Positions 18,066-27,189 of a DNA stretch of 64,000 bases are shown one piece after another. A program made the translations under genes and the position numbers. The stretch covers positions 1,674,001-1,738,000 of the forward strand of contig CAVRXH010000006.1 of NCBI GenBank assembly GCA_963725175.1, written 5' to 3'. This stretch comes from DASUBV01 sp963725175 (GTDB lineage: Bacteria > Actinomycetota > Actinomycetes > Streptosporangiales > Streptosporangiaceae). Each line of letters starts with the position of its first letter. The first letter of the stretch is position 1. The notes beneath the pieces are model-generated. The model did no database searches and was not told where the DNA came from. It saw only the letters and a list, made by a program, of their open reading frames with translations.

Positions 18066-19298
18066 TCAGCAGGACGGGACTGGCTTCCCCTGCTTGATCG
18101 CGTTGAGGTCGCGGACCGCGCCGCCCAGCGTGCTCACCTTGACCAGCCGCAGGCCGGCCGGGACGGCGCCGGAGGTGTCCGGGCAGTTGGCCGCCGGGGT
18201 GAGGAACACCGTGGCGCCGGCCGCCCTGGCGCCGGCCATCTTCTGCTGGATGCCGCCGATGGGATCGACCTTGCCGTTGACCTCGATCTCGCCGGTGCCG
18301 GCGATGAACTTGCCGCCGGTGAGGTCGTCGTTCGTGAGCTTGTCGATGATGCCGAGCGCGAACATCATGCCGGCGCTCGGCCCGCCGATATTGCCGATGC
18401 TGATCTTGACCTTGAACGGGAACACGAAGCTCTCGCCGACGGCCACGCCCACCACCGGGGTGCCGCTGACGTCGGCGGTGGCCAGCCGGAACGTCCGGGG
18501 CGCGCCGTGCCGGCTGACGGTCAGCGTCACCTGCGCGCCCGGCTTGCGGTTCCTGATCATCGCGGCCGCGTCGTGCCGGCAGGTCACCGGCGTGCCGTCC
18601 ACGGCGGTGATCACGTCACCCTTGCGCAGCACGCCGTAGGCGGGCTTGCCCTTCTCGGTGCTCTGGATCGTGTCCACCGTCCTGAACCGGACGCCGAGCT
18701 GGCAAAGCGCCGCCGCCGTGGCGAGCTGCTGGGAGCTGGACATCTCCTCGGTGTCCTGCTGGAGGACTTGCTGCTGGGTCTGGCCGGGGGTGAAGATCTC
18801 TTCCTCGGGGACCACGGCGTTGTCCGGCGTCAGCCAGGAGCGCAGGGCCGCGAAGATGTTGAAATTACTCTGCGGGCCTCCGATGAACGAGACCGTCACC
18901 ATGTTGAGGTGCCCGCTGGTCTTGTGGGTCGGATGGCCGGAGATCTGGATCAGCGGGCGGCCGGAGAGCTGGCCCAGGGTGTTCAGGGTCGGGCCGGGGG
19001 TCAGCGCGACGTACGGGACCGGCAGGGTGGCCGCGATGACTAGCGCGGCGATCACGCCGAAGCCGGCCACGAGCAGCGTGAGGCCGCGCCTGGTCAGCGC
19101 GGGCGAGCCCGGCCAGAGGGCCCGGGCGGCGCGGCTCGGGCGGCTCGGCGGGCCGGGCGGCGGGGTACCGGGCGACTGGGTGCCCGGCGGCGGGGTACCG
19201 GGCGGCTGCGCACCCGGAGGCTGGCCGCCCTGCTGGCTGCCGGGGAGCTCCTGGTCGCCGGGCGGCTCCTGGCCGCCGGGGGAATCAGGGTCAGGCAC
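18066..19298 (-). CDS. membrane-anchored PDZ / Lon-like serine protease (YlbL family)
   Basis: A 410-residue protein: a Pro/Gly-rich cytoplasmic N-terminus of about 60 residues, one transmembrane helix (GLTLLVAGFGVIAALVIAAT), a PDZ domain (YGVLRKGDVITAVDGTPV) and a C-terminal Lon-type protease domain. The catalytic serine is in GGPSAGMMFALGI and the lysine of the dyad in GGIQQKMAGARAAG. The mycobacterial counterpart is Rv3194c. GTG start at 19298 overlaps the moaE stop by eight bases. Substrates are unknown. Confidence 0.93.
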   Translation of the reverse strand: MPDPDSPGGQEPPGDQELPGSQQGGQPPGAQPPGTPPPGTQSPGTPPPGPPSRPSRAARALWPGSPALTRRGLTLLVAGFGVIAALVIAATLPVPYVALTPGPTLNTLGQLSGRPLIQISGHPTHKTSGHLNMVTVSFIGGPQSNFNIFAALRSWLTPDNAVVPEEEIFTPGQTQQQVLQQDTEEMSSSQQLATAAALCQLGVRFRTVDTIQSTEKGKPAYGVLRKGDVITAVDGTPVTCRHDAAAMIRNRKPGAQVTLTVSRHGAPRTFRLATADVSGTPVVGVAVGESFVFPFKVKISIGNIGGPSAGMMFALGIIDKLTNDDLTGGKFIAGTGEIEVNGKVDPIGGIQQKMAGARAAGATVFLTPAANCPDTSGAVPAGLRLVKVSTLGGAVRDLNAIKQGKPVPSC

Positions 19299-19713
19299 TG
19301 TTCACCCACTCACTCTCGCCATCGGCGAAGTGCTGATGCTTCCAGACCGGAACGGTCGCCTTCAGGTCCTCGATCAGGGACCGGCAGGCGGCGAATGCCT
19401 CGTCCCGGTGATCGGCGCTGGCGGCCACCACCACCGCGAGGTCACCGATCGCCAGGTCGCCCACCCGGTGCACGGCGGCGAGCGCGCGCACGCTGGTCCG
19501 CGCGGCGACCTTCTCGGCGACCAGCCGGAGCTGCTCCGCGCCGGAGGGATGGGCGCTGTACTGGAGCGCCGCGACCGCCCGGCCGTGGTCATGGTCGCGC
19601 ACGGTCCCGATGAACAGGGCGATAGCGCCGGCGGCCGGGTCGGCGACTGCCGCGCGCACTTCGTCCACCGACAGCGGTTCCGCGCGGAACTCGGCCATCC
19701 GGATGACAGTCAC
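19291..19713 (-). CDS. moaE: MoaE, molybdopterin synthase large subunit
   Basis: MoaE converts precursor Z (cPMP) to molybdopterin together with MoaD. The 140-residue protein has GAIALFIGTVRDHDHGRAV, the AAVHRVGDLAIGDLAVVVA strand-turn and the active-site segment VPVWKHQHFADGESEWV with its lysine. Length is normal. It sits between an epimerase gene and the PDZ protease gene, overlapping the latter; no other molybdenum cofactor gene is in the window. Confidence 0.94.
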   Translation of the reverse strand: MTVIRMAEFRAEPLSVDEVRAAVADPAAGAIALFIGTVRDHDHGRAVAALQYSAHPSGAEQLRLVAEKVAARTSVRALAAVHRVGDLAIGDLAVVVAASADHRDEAFAACRSLIEDLKATVPVWKHQHFADGESEWVNSA

Positions 19714-19789
19714 TGAGCCAAGTTACAACGTGACGCAGACCACCTGACGCCGCCGGTACCGGTCCGGCGGCGGCCGGGTCAGGCGCCGG

Positions 19790-20978
19790 TCAGGCGCCCC
19801 GGCGTTTACGGCGGGCACGGGCCACGATCGCGGCGGTGCCGATGACGGCAACCGTGGCGCCGGCCGCCGTGATGGTGGCGTCCTTGCGGTCCAGCCGCCG
19901 CCCGGCCACCGCGTGATGCCCGGCCCGCTGGTCAAGCAGCACGCTGACCGCGGCGGCGTTGTCGTAGCTGGGCCGCCACCCGGCGGCTCGCAGCGCCGCG
20001 CAGTCGACGACCCACGGGTATACGACGAAATGCAGGTCGTTGACGGGCGCCGGGGTGAGCCCGGCCCGGTAAAGCCGCTGGGCGGTGGCGAAGGTCAGGC
20101 CGGCCGGCAGCTCGATCCGCTTCAGCCCGGACAGTTCCTCTAGCTGCTCAGGCTCCAGCCAGCCATCGCAGCCGACCGCGAACGCCCCGGTCACCTCGCC
20201 AGTCACGGCCAGCTCAAGCGCCGACACCAGGTCATCCACGTGACAGAACTGCCAGCGCGGCACGCAGCCCTTCACGGCCAGCAGCCGGGGCGCCTCGAAA
20301 TGCCGGGTGATCAGGGTGTCCACGCCCTCGCCGACCAGCGCGGCCGGGCGGACGACGGTGACCGCCATCCCCGGATGGGCCAGCGCCGAGCGCTGCGCGA
20401 GCTGCTCGATCTCCAGCAGATCGCCGACCACGCTGCCGTCCTGGTCGGCACCGAGCGGCGCGTCCTCGGGCAGGGGCACCGGGTTGTCGGGGCGGGCGCC
20501 GTAGACCATCGCGCTGGTGACCAGCACCACGCGGCCCACCCCGCCGGCCGCCGCGGCGGTCAGCACGGTCTGCGCGCCGCGCACGTTGAACGCCCGCCTG
20601 GCCCGGCGTTCGGTGCCGGGACCGAGGTCCAGATCGGTGTGCACGACGACGTCCACGCTGGCCAGCCGCCCGGCCAGGGCCGGATCGCGGACATCGACCA
20701 CCCGCCAGGTCACCCCGGTGGCCTCGCCTCGGTGATCGTCGATCGCGATGACCCGGCCGAAGGCGAGGGGACCCGGCCAGCCGGGTGGTCAGGGCGTGTC
20801 CCAGGCCCCGGGCCGCGCCGGTCACGGCGACGACCGGCCCGGACGGGTCCTTGCTGGTCGTCACGGCAGGCTGCTCGCGGGGCTGCTCGCTGGGCTGCTC
20901 GTCGGGCCGCTTGCCGGGCTGCCCGGATGCCCTGTCAGTGCTGCGCCCACGGCGAACCTCGGCATCTCGGTTGCTCAC
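19790..20978 (-). CDS. NAD-dependent epimerase/dehydratase family protein (one indel)
   Basis: An extended short-chain dehydrogenase. The nucleotide-binding turn is VVAVTGAARGLGHALTTRLA, then DVVVHTDLDLG, VVLVTSAMVYGA (the family serine and YGxx region), VVRPAALVGEGVDT and FCHVDDLVSAL. One inserted C near 20765 splits it into an N-terminal piece and the rest. The start is uncertain because the first 35 residues are a Gln/Glu/Pro low-complexity tract; I took GTG 20978, preceded by GGGAG, over later candidates. A hydrophobic tail (AAGATVAVIGTAAIVARA) suggests a C-terminal membrane anchor. Substrate is not known. Confidence 0.82.
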
Positions 20979-21044
20979 GACCCATCGCTCCCGGGATAGC
21001 TTGGCCAACATGGACTCTTCCATCCTGCCTGAGAGGCGGCGGAG

Positions 21045-22628
21045 ATGACCGAGCCTCCCTTCGGCTTCGGGATGCCGCGCAACCCGGACGAGGGCTCCGG
21101 CTCCGGGGGCTCCGGCTCCGGGGGCTCGGGGAACAACCCCGGCGCCGGCGGGCCGCTCGGCCCGTTCGGCGACCCGTCCCAGCTCGCGGACGCGCTGCGG
21201 CAGTTCGCTGACCTTATGTCCTGGCAGGGCGGCCCGGTCAACTGGGACCTGGCCAAGAACATGGCCCGGCAGACGGTGGCCGCCAAGGGCGACGCCAGCG
21301 TGCTGGAAAACGAGCGCGCCCAGGTCACCGAGGCGCTGCGGCTGGCGGACCTGTGGCTGGAGGACACCACCGAGTTCCCCTCGGGGATCAGGACCGCCCA
21401 GGCGTGGAGCCGGGCGGAATGGGTGGAAGCGACCCTGCCCGTATGGTCCAAGCTCTGCGACCCGATCGCCTCCCGCGCGGTCGAGGCGATGGGCGGGATG
21501 ATCGGCGAAGACCCGTCCGAGATCGCCGCTGACCTGCCGCCGGAGATGCGCGCGGCGATGACCGCGATGACCGGCGGCCTCGGCGCACTCGGCGGCCTAG
21601 GCGACATGATGCGCCGGATCGGCGGCATGATGGTCGGCGGCCAGGCGGGCGCGGCCGTCGGGGCGCTGGCTGATGAGGTGGTCAGCTCGACCGACGTCGG
21701 GCTCCCGCTCGGCCCGGCCGGCACCGCCGCGCTGCTGCCCGCCGGGGTGGCCGCGTTCGGCGCCGGGCTGGAGGTCGGCGAGGAAGAGGTCCGGCTGTTC
21801 CTGGCCCTGCGCGAGGCCGCCCACCAGCGGCTGTTCGCCCACGTGCCGTGGCTGCGGGCCCGGCTGCTCGGTGCCGTCGAGGACTACGCCAGGGGCATCA
21901 AGGTGGACGCCGCGGCGCTCCGCGACGCGATGCCGCAGATCGACCCGTCCAACCCGGAGGCGCTGAACGAGGCGCTGTCCGGCGCGGCGCTGTTCCAGCC
22001 CGAGGACACCCCGGAGCAGAAGGCCGCGCTGGCCCGGCTGGAGACCATGCTCGCCCTGGTCGAGGGGTGGGTGGCCACTGTGGTGGCCGCTGCGGCCGGA
22101 AAGCGGCTGCCGCAGGCCGGCGCCCTGGCCGAGGCGATCAGGCGCCGCCGGGCGGCCGGCGGTCCGGCCGAGCGCACGTTCGCCACGCTGGTCGGGCTGG
22201 AGCTGCGGCCCCGCCGGCTGCGCGAGGCTGCGGCGATCTGGCAGGGCCTCACCGACGAGCGCGGGATGGCGGGCCGGGACGCGATCTGGGCGCACCCGGA
22301 CCTGCTGCCCACGGCGGACGACTTCGACGACCCGGACGGTTTCGTGCGCGGGCGGCCTGAGCTGGACATCTCGGACTTCGACGGCATGACGGACGAGCTG
22401 ATGTCCGGCGAGGCCGGATCCGGTGCCGGGTCGGGGCCGGGTGGCGGATCGGGCGCGGGCGGCGGCCAGGCTGAGCCTGGCCCGGCTGAGAGCAGCATCG
22501 ATGACGGCGGGGCGGCTGAGGGCGGCCCAGCGGGCGGCTCGGCAGAGGGCGACGCCGACGAGGGCGGCTCGAGTGAGGGCGGCAGCGACGAGGGTGGCAA
22601 GCCGGGTCCGGGCGGCAGCGGCGGCTGA
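21045..22628 (+). CDS. DUF2342 family (zinc-dependent metalloprotease-like) protein
   Basis: A 527-residue member of the DUF2342 family, the Rv3195 position. Recognisable segments are GGPVNWDLAKNMARQT, PVWSKLCDPIAS and REAAHQRLFAHVPWLR, the last holding the histidine region on which the metalloprotease annotation rests. Experimental function is not established. The last 90 residues are a Gly/Ser/Glu low-complexity tail unlike the globular part. ATG start follows gaggcggcggag, an acceptable ribosome site. It is divergent from the epimerase gene. Confidence 0.88.
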   Translation: MTEPPFGFGMPRNPDEGSGSGGSGSGGSGNNPGAGGPLGPFGDPSQLADALRQFADLMSWQGGPVNWDLAKNMARQTVAAKGDASVLENERAQVTEALRLADLWLEDTTEFPSGIRTAQAWSRAEWVEATLPVWSKLCDPIASRAVEAMGGMIGEDPSEIAADLPPEMRAAMTAMTGGLGALGGLGDMMRRIGGMMVGGQAGAAVGALADEVVSSTDVGLPLGPAGTAALLPAGVAAFGAGLEVGEEEVRLFLALREAAHQRLFAHVPWLRARLLGAVEDYARGIKVDAAALRDAMPQIDPSNPEALNEALSGAALFQPEDTPEQKAALARLETMLALVEGWVATVVAAAAGKRLPQAGALAEAIRRRRAAGGPAERTFATLVGLELRPRRLREAAAIWQGLTDERGMAGRDAIWAHPDLLPTADDFDDPDGFVRGRPELDISDFDGMTDELMSGEAGSGAGSGPGGGSGAGGGQAEPGPAESSIDDGGAAEGGPAGGSAEGDADEGGSSEGGSDEGGKPGPGGSGG

Positions 22629-22635
22629 CCGTCGT

Positions 22636-22800
22636 CTCAGGCTGGGCAGGCAGGCGGTTGACCGGGTCCGTCCAAGCTCGGCGAGTCCTGGCCAAGGGCG
22701 AGCGGCGATTAACTGGCCCCGCCCGGGCTGGGCACGTGTTGGCCAGGGGCAAGCAGGCGATTGGCCGGACCCGTTCGGGCTGGGCAAGTCCTTAGCGAGT
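22636..22800. repeat. imperfect ~50-bp repeats
   Basis: After the DUF2342 stop the sequence contains about three diverged copies of a ~50-bp unit, recognisable by ggctgggca, tggccaagggcgagc / tggccaggggcaagc and gcgattaactggcc / gcgattggccgg. No reading frame of interest runs through it. Confidence 0.5.
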
Positions 22801-22953
22801 AGCGAGATGGCTGGCTGGCCGTGTGAGGTCGGCCCAGTGGCGGCTGGCCCGCCGCCTCGGGGTGGCCGTGCGCTGGTCAGGCTAGTTTCGGCTGTTAGCG
22901 GCACATCCTGGCGAGACGCCCCTCGGTTTCGGGTGGCCGAAAACGGGCTGAAC

Positions 22954-23005
22954 GTTATCGGGGAGCATTTTGGGTGTCATAGCGCCCAAAATGCTCCCCG
23001 ATAAC
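22954..23005. repeat. 21-bp perfect inverted repeat (hairpin)
   Basis: Arms 22954-22974 and 22985-23005 are perfect reverse complements over 21 bp, separated by the 10-base loop tgtcatagcg. The stem is AT-richer (core gggagcattttggg) than the surroundings. It is 326 bp after the DUF2342 stop and 400 bp before the next gene, which is far for an ordinary terminator. It could be a bidirectional terminator, a non-autonomous element end or a protein-binding palindrome. Confidence 0.85.
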
Positions 23006-23076
23006 CACGGGCCGACTTTTGGACTGCGCCGATTTGGCTTACGGACAGCCGATTGAGCGAAGGCCGCCGAGTGAGA

Positions 23077-23293
23077 GCTGGCGGGCTGGCGGGCTGGCGG
23101 GCTGGCGGGCTGGCGGGCTGGCGGGCTGGCGGGCTGGCGGGCTGGCGGGCTGGCGGGCTGGCGGGCTGGCGGGCTGGCGGGCTGGCGGGCTGGCGGGCTG
23201 GCGGGCTGGCGGGCTGGCGGGCTGGCGGGCTGGCGGGCTGGCGGGCTGGCGGGCTGGCGGGCTGGCGGGCTGGCGGGCTGGCGGGCTGGCGGG
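23077..23293. repeat. 8-bp tandem array, about 27 copies of gcgggctg
   Basis: The octamer gcgggctg is repeated without a visible change from 23077 to 23293 (26 full units plus partial ends). Because eight is not a multiple of three, several frames stay open and encode Ala-Gly-Trp-Arg-type or Gln-Pro-Ala-Ser-type repeats, but there is no ribosome site or conserved flank, so I do not call a gene. Perfect homogeneity suggests active slippage. Confidence 0.97.
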
Positions 23294-23404
23294 AAATTCT
23301 GCGGCGAGTATGCGCCACGCCGGGCGGGGTTTACCGAACTGCTGTGTGACGGGGCGGGCTGGCGGGGCGAGCGGAGTGTCGGCGGCGGGTGCGACTCTCC
23401 GGCC

Positions 23405-24607
23405 GTGAGACCAGCGCTGAAGGCCGGACTGCTGCCGGTGTGGCGGGACCGGGAGACCGTGCAGATCGGGATTGACCCGCGCCGGGCGATGGCGCTGACC
23501 GGGCTGGGCCGGGCGGTGCTGGTGCTCGGGCTGCTGGACGGCAGCAGGGACCGTGACCAGGTGATCGAGGCGGCCAGCGAGCAGGGCGTGCCGGCGGCGG
23601 TGACGGAGCGGATCCTGACGCTGTTAGCGGCCGGCGGCGCGCTGGACGACGTGACGATGCCGGGGCCGGGGCAGGCTGCGGCGGACCGGCGGCGGCTGGC
23701 CGGGGAACTGGCGGCCACCGCGCTGGCTCGCGGGCATTCGGACGCGGGCGCGGCGACCCTGGGCCGGCGCCAGGGCGCGCTGGTCCGGGTCTACGGGGCG
23801 GGCCGGGTCGCGACGGCCATCGCCGCCATCCTGCGAACATCGGGCGTCGGCCAGGTCACCGTCGCCGACCTGGTCCGCTCCCCCGCGATGCCGGCCAACG
23901 ATGGCCCGGCGTCCAGCGACCCGGACATTCCCGCCAACTTCGGCGCTCGCGACGCCCCCGGCGCTCCCGCTGCTTCCACCGCCCGCACCGCCTCCGCCGC
24001 TCCCGTCTCCTCCGCCGCTCCCGGCGCTGCTGCCGCCCGCACCGCCTTCGGCGCTCCCGTCGCCTCCGGCGCTCCCGCCGCGCCCAATGTTCCCGGTGCC
24101 CCCGCCGCACGCGGCGCTCAGGCCGGCCACGCCGCCCATGCCGTCCTCGGGGGCGGTGCGGGGGCGCGGCCGGCGTTGCCGGATGTGGCGGTGCTCGTGG
24201 GGTATCCGGACCCGGAACTGGGCGACTGGCTGACCCGGGGCGGGGTGCCGCACCTGGCGGTGACCGCCGAGGAGGCGATCGGGGTGGTCGGGCCGCTGGT
24301 CCGGCCTGGGCAGACGGCCTGCCTGCGCTGCGTGAACCTGACCAGGGCCGCGCTGGATCCGGCCTGGCCGCTGATCCTGGCCCAGCTCGCCGGCCGCCGC
24401 GCGGAGCCGCCGGCCTGCGATGCCGCGCTGGCCGCCGCGGTCGCGGCGCAGGCCGCGGTGCAGGCGCTTGGCGTGATCGACAGGGAGCCGGGTCCCGGCG
24501 CGGCGGAGAACGGCACCTTGGAGCTGGTCATGCCGGGCTGGCAGTGGCGCCGGCGGACCTGGCCGGTGCACGTTGCCTGTGGCTGTAGCAGCGACTCCCC
24601 GTGGTAA
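23405..24607 (+). CDS. E1/ThiF-like protein (cyclodehydratase docking-domain type)
   Basis: A 400-residue protein. The N-terminal domain (WRDRETVQIGIDPRRAMALT and onward) resembles the peptide-clamp domain of E1-like partners of YcaO enzymes; a Rossmann-like stretch VRVYGAGRVATAIAAILRT follows. A tetrad of cysteines, CLRC near residue 305 and CGC near the C-terminus, matches the structural zinc site of E1-like proteins. The middle carries an Ala/Pro/Ser low-complexity insert of about 60 residues. In mycobacteria the same position, between DUF2342 and the ABC1 kinase, holds Rv3196. No YcaO gene or obvious precursor peptide lies nearby, so a role in peptide modification is only a family guess. 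Confidence 0.75.
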   Translation: MRPALKAGLLPVWRDRETVQIGIDPRRAMALTGLGRAVLVLGLLDGSRDRDQVIEAASEQGVPAAVTERILTLLAAGGALDDVTMPGPGQAAADRRRLAGELAATALARGHSDAGAATLGRRQGALVRVYGAGRVATAIAAILRTSGVGQVTVADLVRSPAMPANDGPASSDPDIPANFGARDAPGAPAASTARTASAAPVSSAAPGAAAARTAFGAPVASGAPAAPNVPGAPAARGAQAGHAAHAVLGGGAGARPALPDVAVLVGYPDPELGDWLTRGGVPHLAVTAEEAIGVVGPLVRPGQTACLRCVNLTRAALDPAWPLILAQLAGRRAEPPACDAALAAAVAAQAAVQALGVIDREPGPGAAENGTLELVMPGWQWRRRTWPVHVACGCSSDSPW

Positions 24608-24622
24608 CCGACAATAGAGATC

Positions 24623-26037
24623 ATGAGTGATCTGCCCCGCCGCGCCGTCACGCGCACCGCCAAGCTGGCGACCCTGCCAGTCGGTCTGGCGGGCCGGACC
24701 GCGCTTGGCCTGGGTAAGCGCCTCGGCGGCCGGCCTGCCGAGATCGTCGCCCAGGAAATTCAGCAGCGCACCGCCGAGCAGATCTTCCGGGTACTCGGCG
24801 AGCTGAAGGGCGGCGCGCTCAAGCTCGGCCAGGCGCTGTCCATCTTCGAGGCGGCGCTGCCGCCGGAGATCGCCGGGCCCGTACCGGGCGACGCTGACCA
24901 TGCTCCAGGAATCGGCACCGCCGCTGCCCGCCAGCACGGTGCACAGGGTGCTGGCCCAGGATCTGGGCGAGGACTGGCGGGACCGGTTCGCCGAGTTCGA
25001 TGACCGGCCGGCCGCCGCGGCCTCGATCGGCCAGGTGCATAAAGCGGTCTGGGGCGACGGCCGCACGGTCGCGGTCAAGATCCAGTACCCGGGCGCGGGC
25101 CGCGCGCTGACGAATGACTTCACCCAGCTTTGCGCGCATCGCCCGGCTGTTCGGGGTGCTGATGCCGGGCCTGGACACCAAGCCGCTGCTGGATGAGCTG
25201 CGGGCCAGGGTCGTCGAGGAGCTGGACTACCGGCTGGAGGCGGAGTCGCAGCAGGGCTTCGCCGACGCCTACGCGGGTGACCCGGATATCTACGTGCCAT
25301 CGGTGCTGGCCGCCACCGATCACACGCTGGTGACCGACTGGATGGACGGCACGCCGCTGGCGCGGATCATCGCCGAGGGCACCCAGGAGCAGCGGGACCG
25401 GGCGGGCATCCTGCTGGTCCGGCTGATGTTCTCCGGCCCGTCCAGGGCCGGGATGCTGCACGCCGACCCGCATCCGGGGAACTTCCGGCTGCTGGACGAC
25501 GGCCGGCTTGGCGTGCTCGACTTCGGCGCGGTGGACCGGCTGCCCGACGGATTCCCGCTGTTCTTCGGGCGGCTGCTCTGGCTGATGCACAACGACGGCA
25601 GCATCGAGACGGTCGAGCAGGAACTGCGGACGCACGGCTTCCTGCGCGACGGCGTGCGGGTGGACCTGGATCAGCTGCACGCGTTCCTGGCGCCGCTCGC
25701 CGAGCCGTCGAAGGTGGACTCGTTCAAGTTCACCAGAGAGTGGCTGCGCGGCGAGGCCAGCCGGGTCACCGACCTGCGCTCCGCGAACGTGGCCAGGCAG
25801 CTGAACCTGCCACCGTCATACGTGCTGATCCACCGGGTCTCCACGGCCGGGATCGGCGTGCTGTGCCAGCTGGAGTGCGAGGGCGAGTTCCGGGGTGAGG
25901 TGCTGACCTGGATGCCCGGCTACGGCCCCGATCCCGCCGCCGGCCCGAGCCGGCCGCGGCGGCCGGGCCGACCGCTGCGGCAGCCCCTGACATGCCAGGT
26001 GGCCGGGAGGCCCCAGAGCCTCCCGGCCACCTGCTGA
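24623..26037 (+). CDS. ABC1/AarF (UbiB-type) kinase-like protein (two indels)
   Basis: An atypical kinase of the ABC1/UbiB family, Rv3197 position. The family KGGALKLGQALS motif is near residue 60, then AAASIGQVHKAVWGDG, the ATP-site lysine in VAVKIQYPG, and the catalytic and metal motifs HADPHPGNFRLL and LGVLDFGAVDRLP. Inserted bases near 24880 (C) and 25127 (T) break the frame; joined, the protein is about 470 residues. The C-terminal 35 residues are Pro/Arg-rich and may reflect another error. In mycobacteria this kinase has been tied to macrolide tolerance alongside WhiB7, which fits its neighbour here. Confidence 0.88.
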
Positions 26038-26053
26038 CTAGCTCAGGCGATGG

Positions 26054-26260
26054 CTAGCACCACGTGTCGGCGGTGAGCTTGCTCAGCTCGTCCCGCCGCC
26101 TGGTGGCCTGCGACCAGCTCCGCGTGAGCTGGCGTTCGGCCCGCTCGGCGCGGCGTGCCGCCCTGGTCAGCCGGCGCAGTCGCTGAACGTCGCGCTGCTC
26201 GGCCGCCAGGCTGGTCATGGCCTGTTGCCGGTCTCTTACTACTTCCTCGCTGTTATGCAT
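26054..26260 (-). CDS. small basic coiled-coil protein, unknown function
   Basis: A 68-residue protein beginning MHNSEEVVRDRQQAMTSLAA, rich in Arg, Glu and Gln with heptad-like spacing, so probably a short coiled coil. It lies 53 bases after the whiB7 stop on the same strand. The start ATG 26260 has GGAG only two bases away, and an alternative ATG follows 14 codons in. I do not recognise a family; it could be a real small protein or a chance frame. Confidence 0.5.
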   Translation of the reverse strand: MHNSEEVVRDRQQAMTSLAAEQRDVQRLRRLTRAARRAERAERQLTRSWSQATRRRDELSKLTADTWC

Positions 26261-26313
26261 GACTCCGCACCACGTCTCTCCGTCTTCGAATATCTGTCGG
26301 GCACAGGGCAGGA

Positions 26314-26559
26314 TCAGGCGGCGACGGTCGTCTTCCTCGGACGTCCCCTCGGCCGCTTGTAAGGCACGACTTCGCCGCGCAGGAAGAGCTCTCCGCCCCA
26401 GACTCCCCAGGGCTCACGACGCTCGATCGCGCCGGCCAGGCAGGCGATCCTGGTCGCGCAACCCCTGCAGAGCGACTTGGCGAACTCGACATCGTCGGGC
26501 GATTCGGCGAAGAACAGCTCCGGGTCATCCCGGCACGGCAGTTCGAGGCCAACAGACAC
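26314..26559 (-). CDS. whiB7: WhiB7-type regulator with AT-hook
   Basis: WhiB7 (WblC in Streptomyces) is the iron-sulfur regulator that switches on intrinsic resistance to ribosome-targeting antibiotics. The subfamily is recognised by the cysteines in LPCRDDPELFF and CRGCATRIAC, the REPWGVWGGELF turn and the C-terminal AT-hook KRPRGRPRK. Position between the ABC1 kinase and uvrD2 matches Rv3197A. I chose GTG 26559, giving 81 residues, because conservation begins there; the frame is open back to a GTG at 26730 but that stretch has poor codon bias and no ribosome site. See the upstream leader entries for likely attenuation control. Confidence 0.93.
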   Translation of the reverse strand: MSVGLELPCRDDPELFFAESPDDVEFAKSLCRGCATRIACLAGAIERREPWGVWGGELFLRGEVVPYKRPRGRPRKTTVAA

Positions 26560-26760
26560 GCTGGCCAGGGCGATCTGTCCGCCGGTGATCGCCTGGCCAG
26601 GCGAATTGCCCTTTGCTGACTCTCCGCCGACTCGCCAGCCTGCGGTGTCACTCCCTCCAGCACAGCGGTGGTGCCGGGCCACTGCATCGGTGCCATCCCC
26701 TCTCGTCGAACTCGTCGCAGCGTCTCTCACGCGGCTGACAAACGGTGGCCTTAAATAGCT

Positions 26761-26795
26761 AAGGCCGCGGACCCTGTCTTCGGGTCCGCGGCCTT
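26761..26795 (-). terminator. strong intrinsic terminator / attenuator ahead of whiB7
   Basis: A perfect 14-bp stem, AAGGCCGCGGACCC at 26761-26774 and GGGTCCGCGGCCTT at 26782-26795, closes a 7-base loop. On the minus strand it is followed by AGCTATTT. It stands between the 107-codon leader frame and whiB7. whiB7/wblC genes are known to be controlled by ribosome-mediated attenuation in their leader, and this hairpin is the obvious attenuator. Confidence 0.85.
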
Positions 26796-26807
26796 GAGGG
26801 GAGCTGG

Positions 26808-26826
26808 CCGGTCTGTTCTAGACCGG
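26808..26826 (-). other. small hairpin spanning the leader-frame stop codon
   Basis: CCGGTCT 26808-26814 pairs with AGACCGG 26820-26826 around the loop gttct. The stop codon of the upstream reading frame (26818-26820) is inside it, so a terminating ribosome would hold it open. It is 12 bases upstream of the larger terminator. Confidence 0.6.
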
Positions 26827-27141
26827 TTCCCTCGCCGGATGCGGACCCAAGGCACCACCGCCATTGGCGCTGATGCGGGTCATGTACATGGACTGCTGGC
26901 TAATGGTCGGCATCGTGGTGCCGGCGGAGGCCGGGGCCAGGTGCTTGCCAGCGGCAGCGGCAGCCATGCCGGTACGCGGTCGCGCGGTTGCGAGCGCGTA
27001 CGCACTGGTGGGCGTGGCGGCCACGAGCAGCTCGGGCAGGAAGGCACCATCGCCGTACCGCGGACGCGGACGGACGAGCTGGAACGCAGCATCAGCGCAG
27101 GCAACGTCGACGACGCCGACCTCAGTGATCTTGTTCAGCAC
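26818..27141 (-). CDS. 107-codon reading frame in the whiB7 leader
   Basis: A frame of 107 codons starting at GTG 27141 with an excellent AGGAGG ribosome site at 27150-27155, eight bases upstream. The product begins LNKITEVGVVDVACADAAFQ after the start and has no recognised domain or membrane segment. It ends 22 bases before the big hairpin that precedes whiB7. Its place, first in a transcript that then meets a terminator and whiB7, fits a regulatory upstream frame, although known whiB7 leader peptides are shorter. It may alternatively be a genuine small protein. Translation is likely; function is inference. Confidence 0.6.
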   Translation of the reverse strand: MLNKITEVGVVDVACADAAFQLVRPRPRYGDGAFLPELLVAATPTSAYALATARPRTGMAAAAAGKHLAPASAGTTMPTISQQSMYMTRISANGGGALGPHPAREPV

Positions 27142-27189
27142 GACTGGCACCTCCTCTGCTTAGCTCGGGCCGCACTCGGACATGGAAAG

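Noticed and set aside
23077..23293. CRISPR array
   Set aside because: Repeats are contiguous 8-mers without spacers and no cas genes are present.
23019..23408. 129-codon repetitive protein over the octamer array
   Set aside because: All frames are open because of the 8-bp unit; no ribosome site and no conserved ends.
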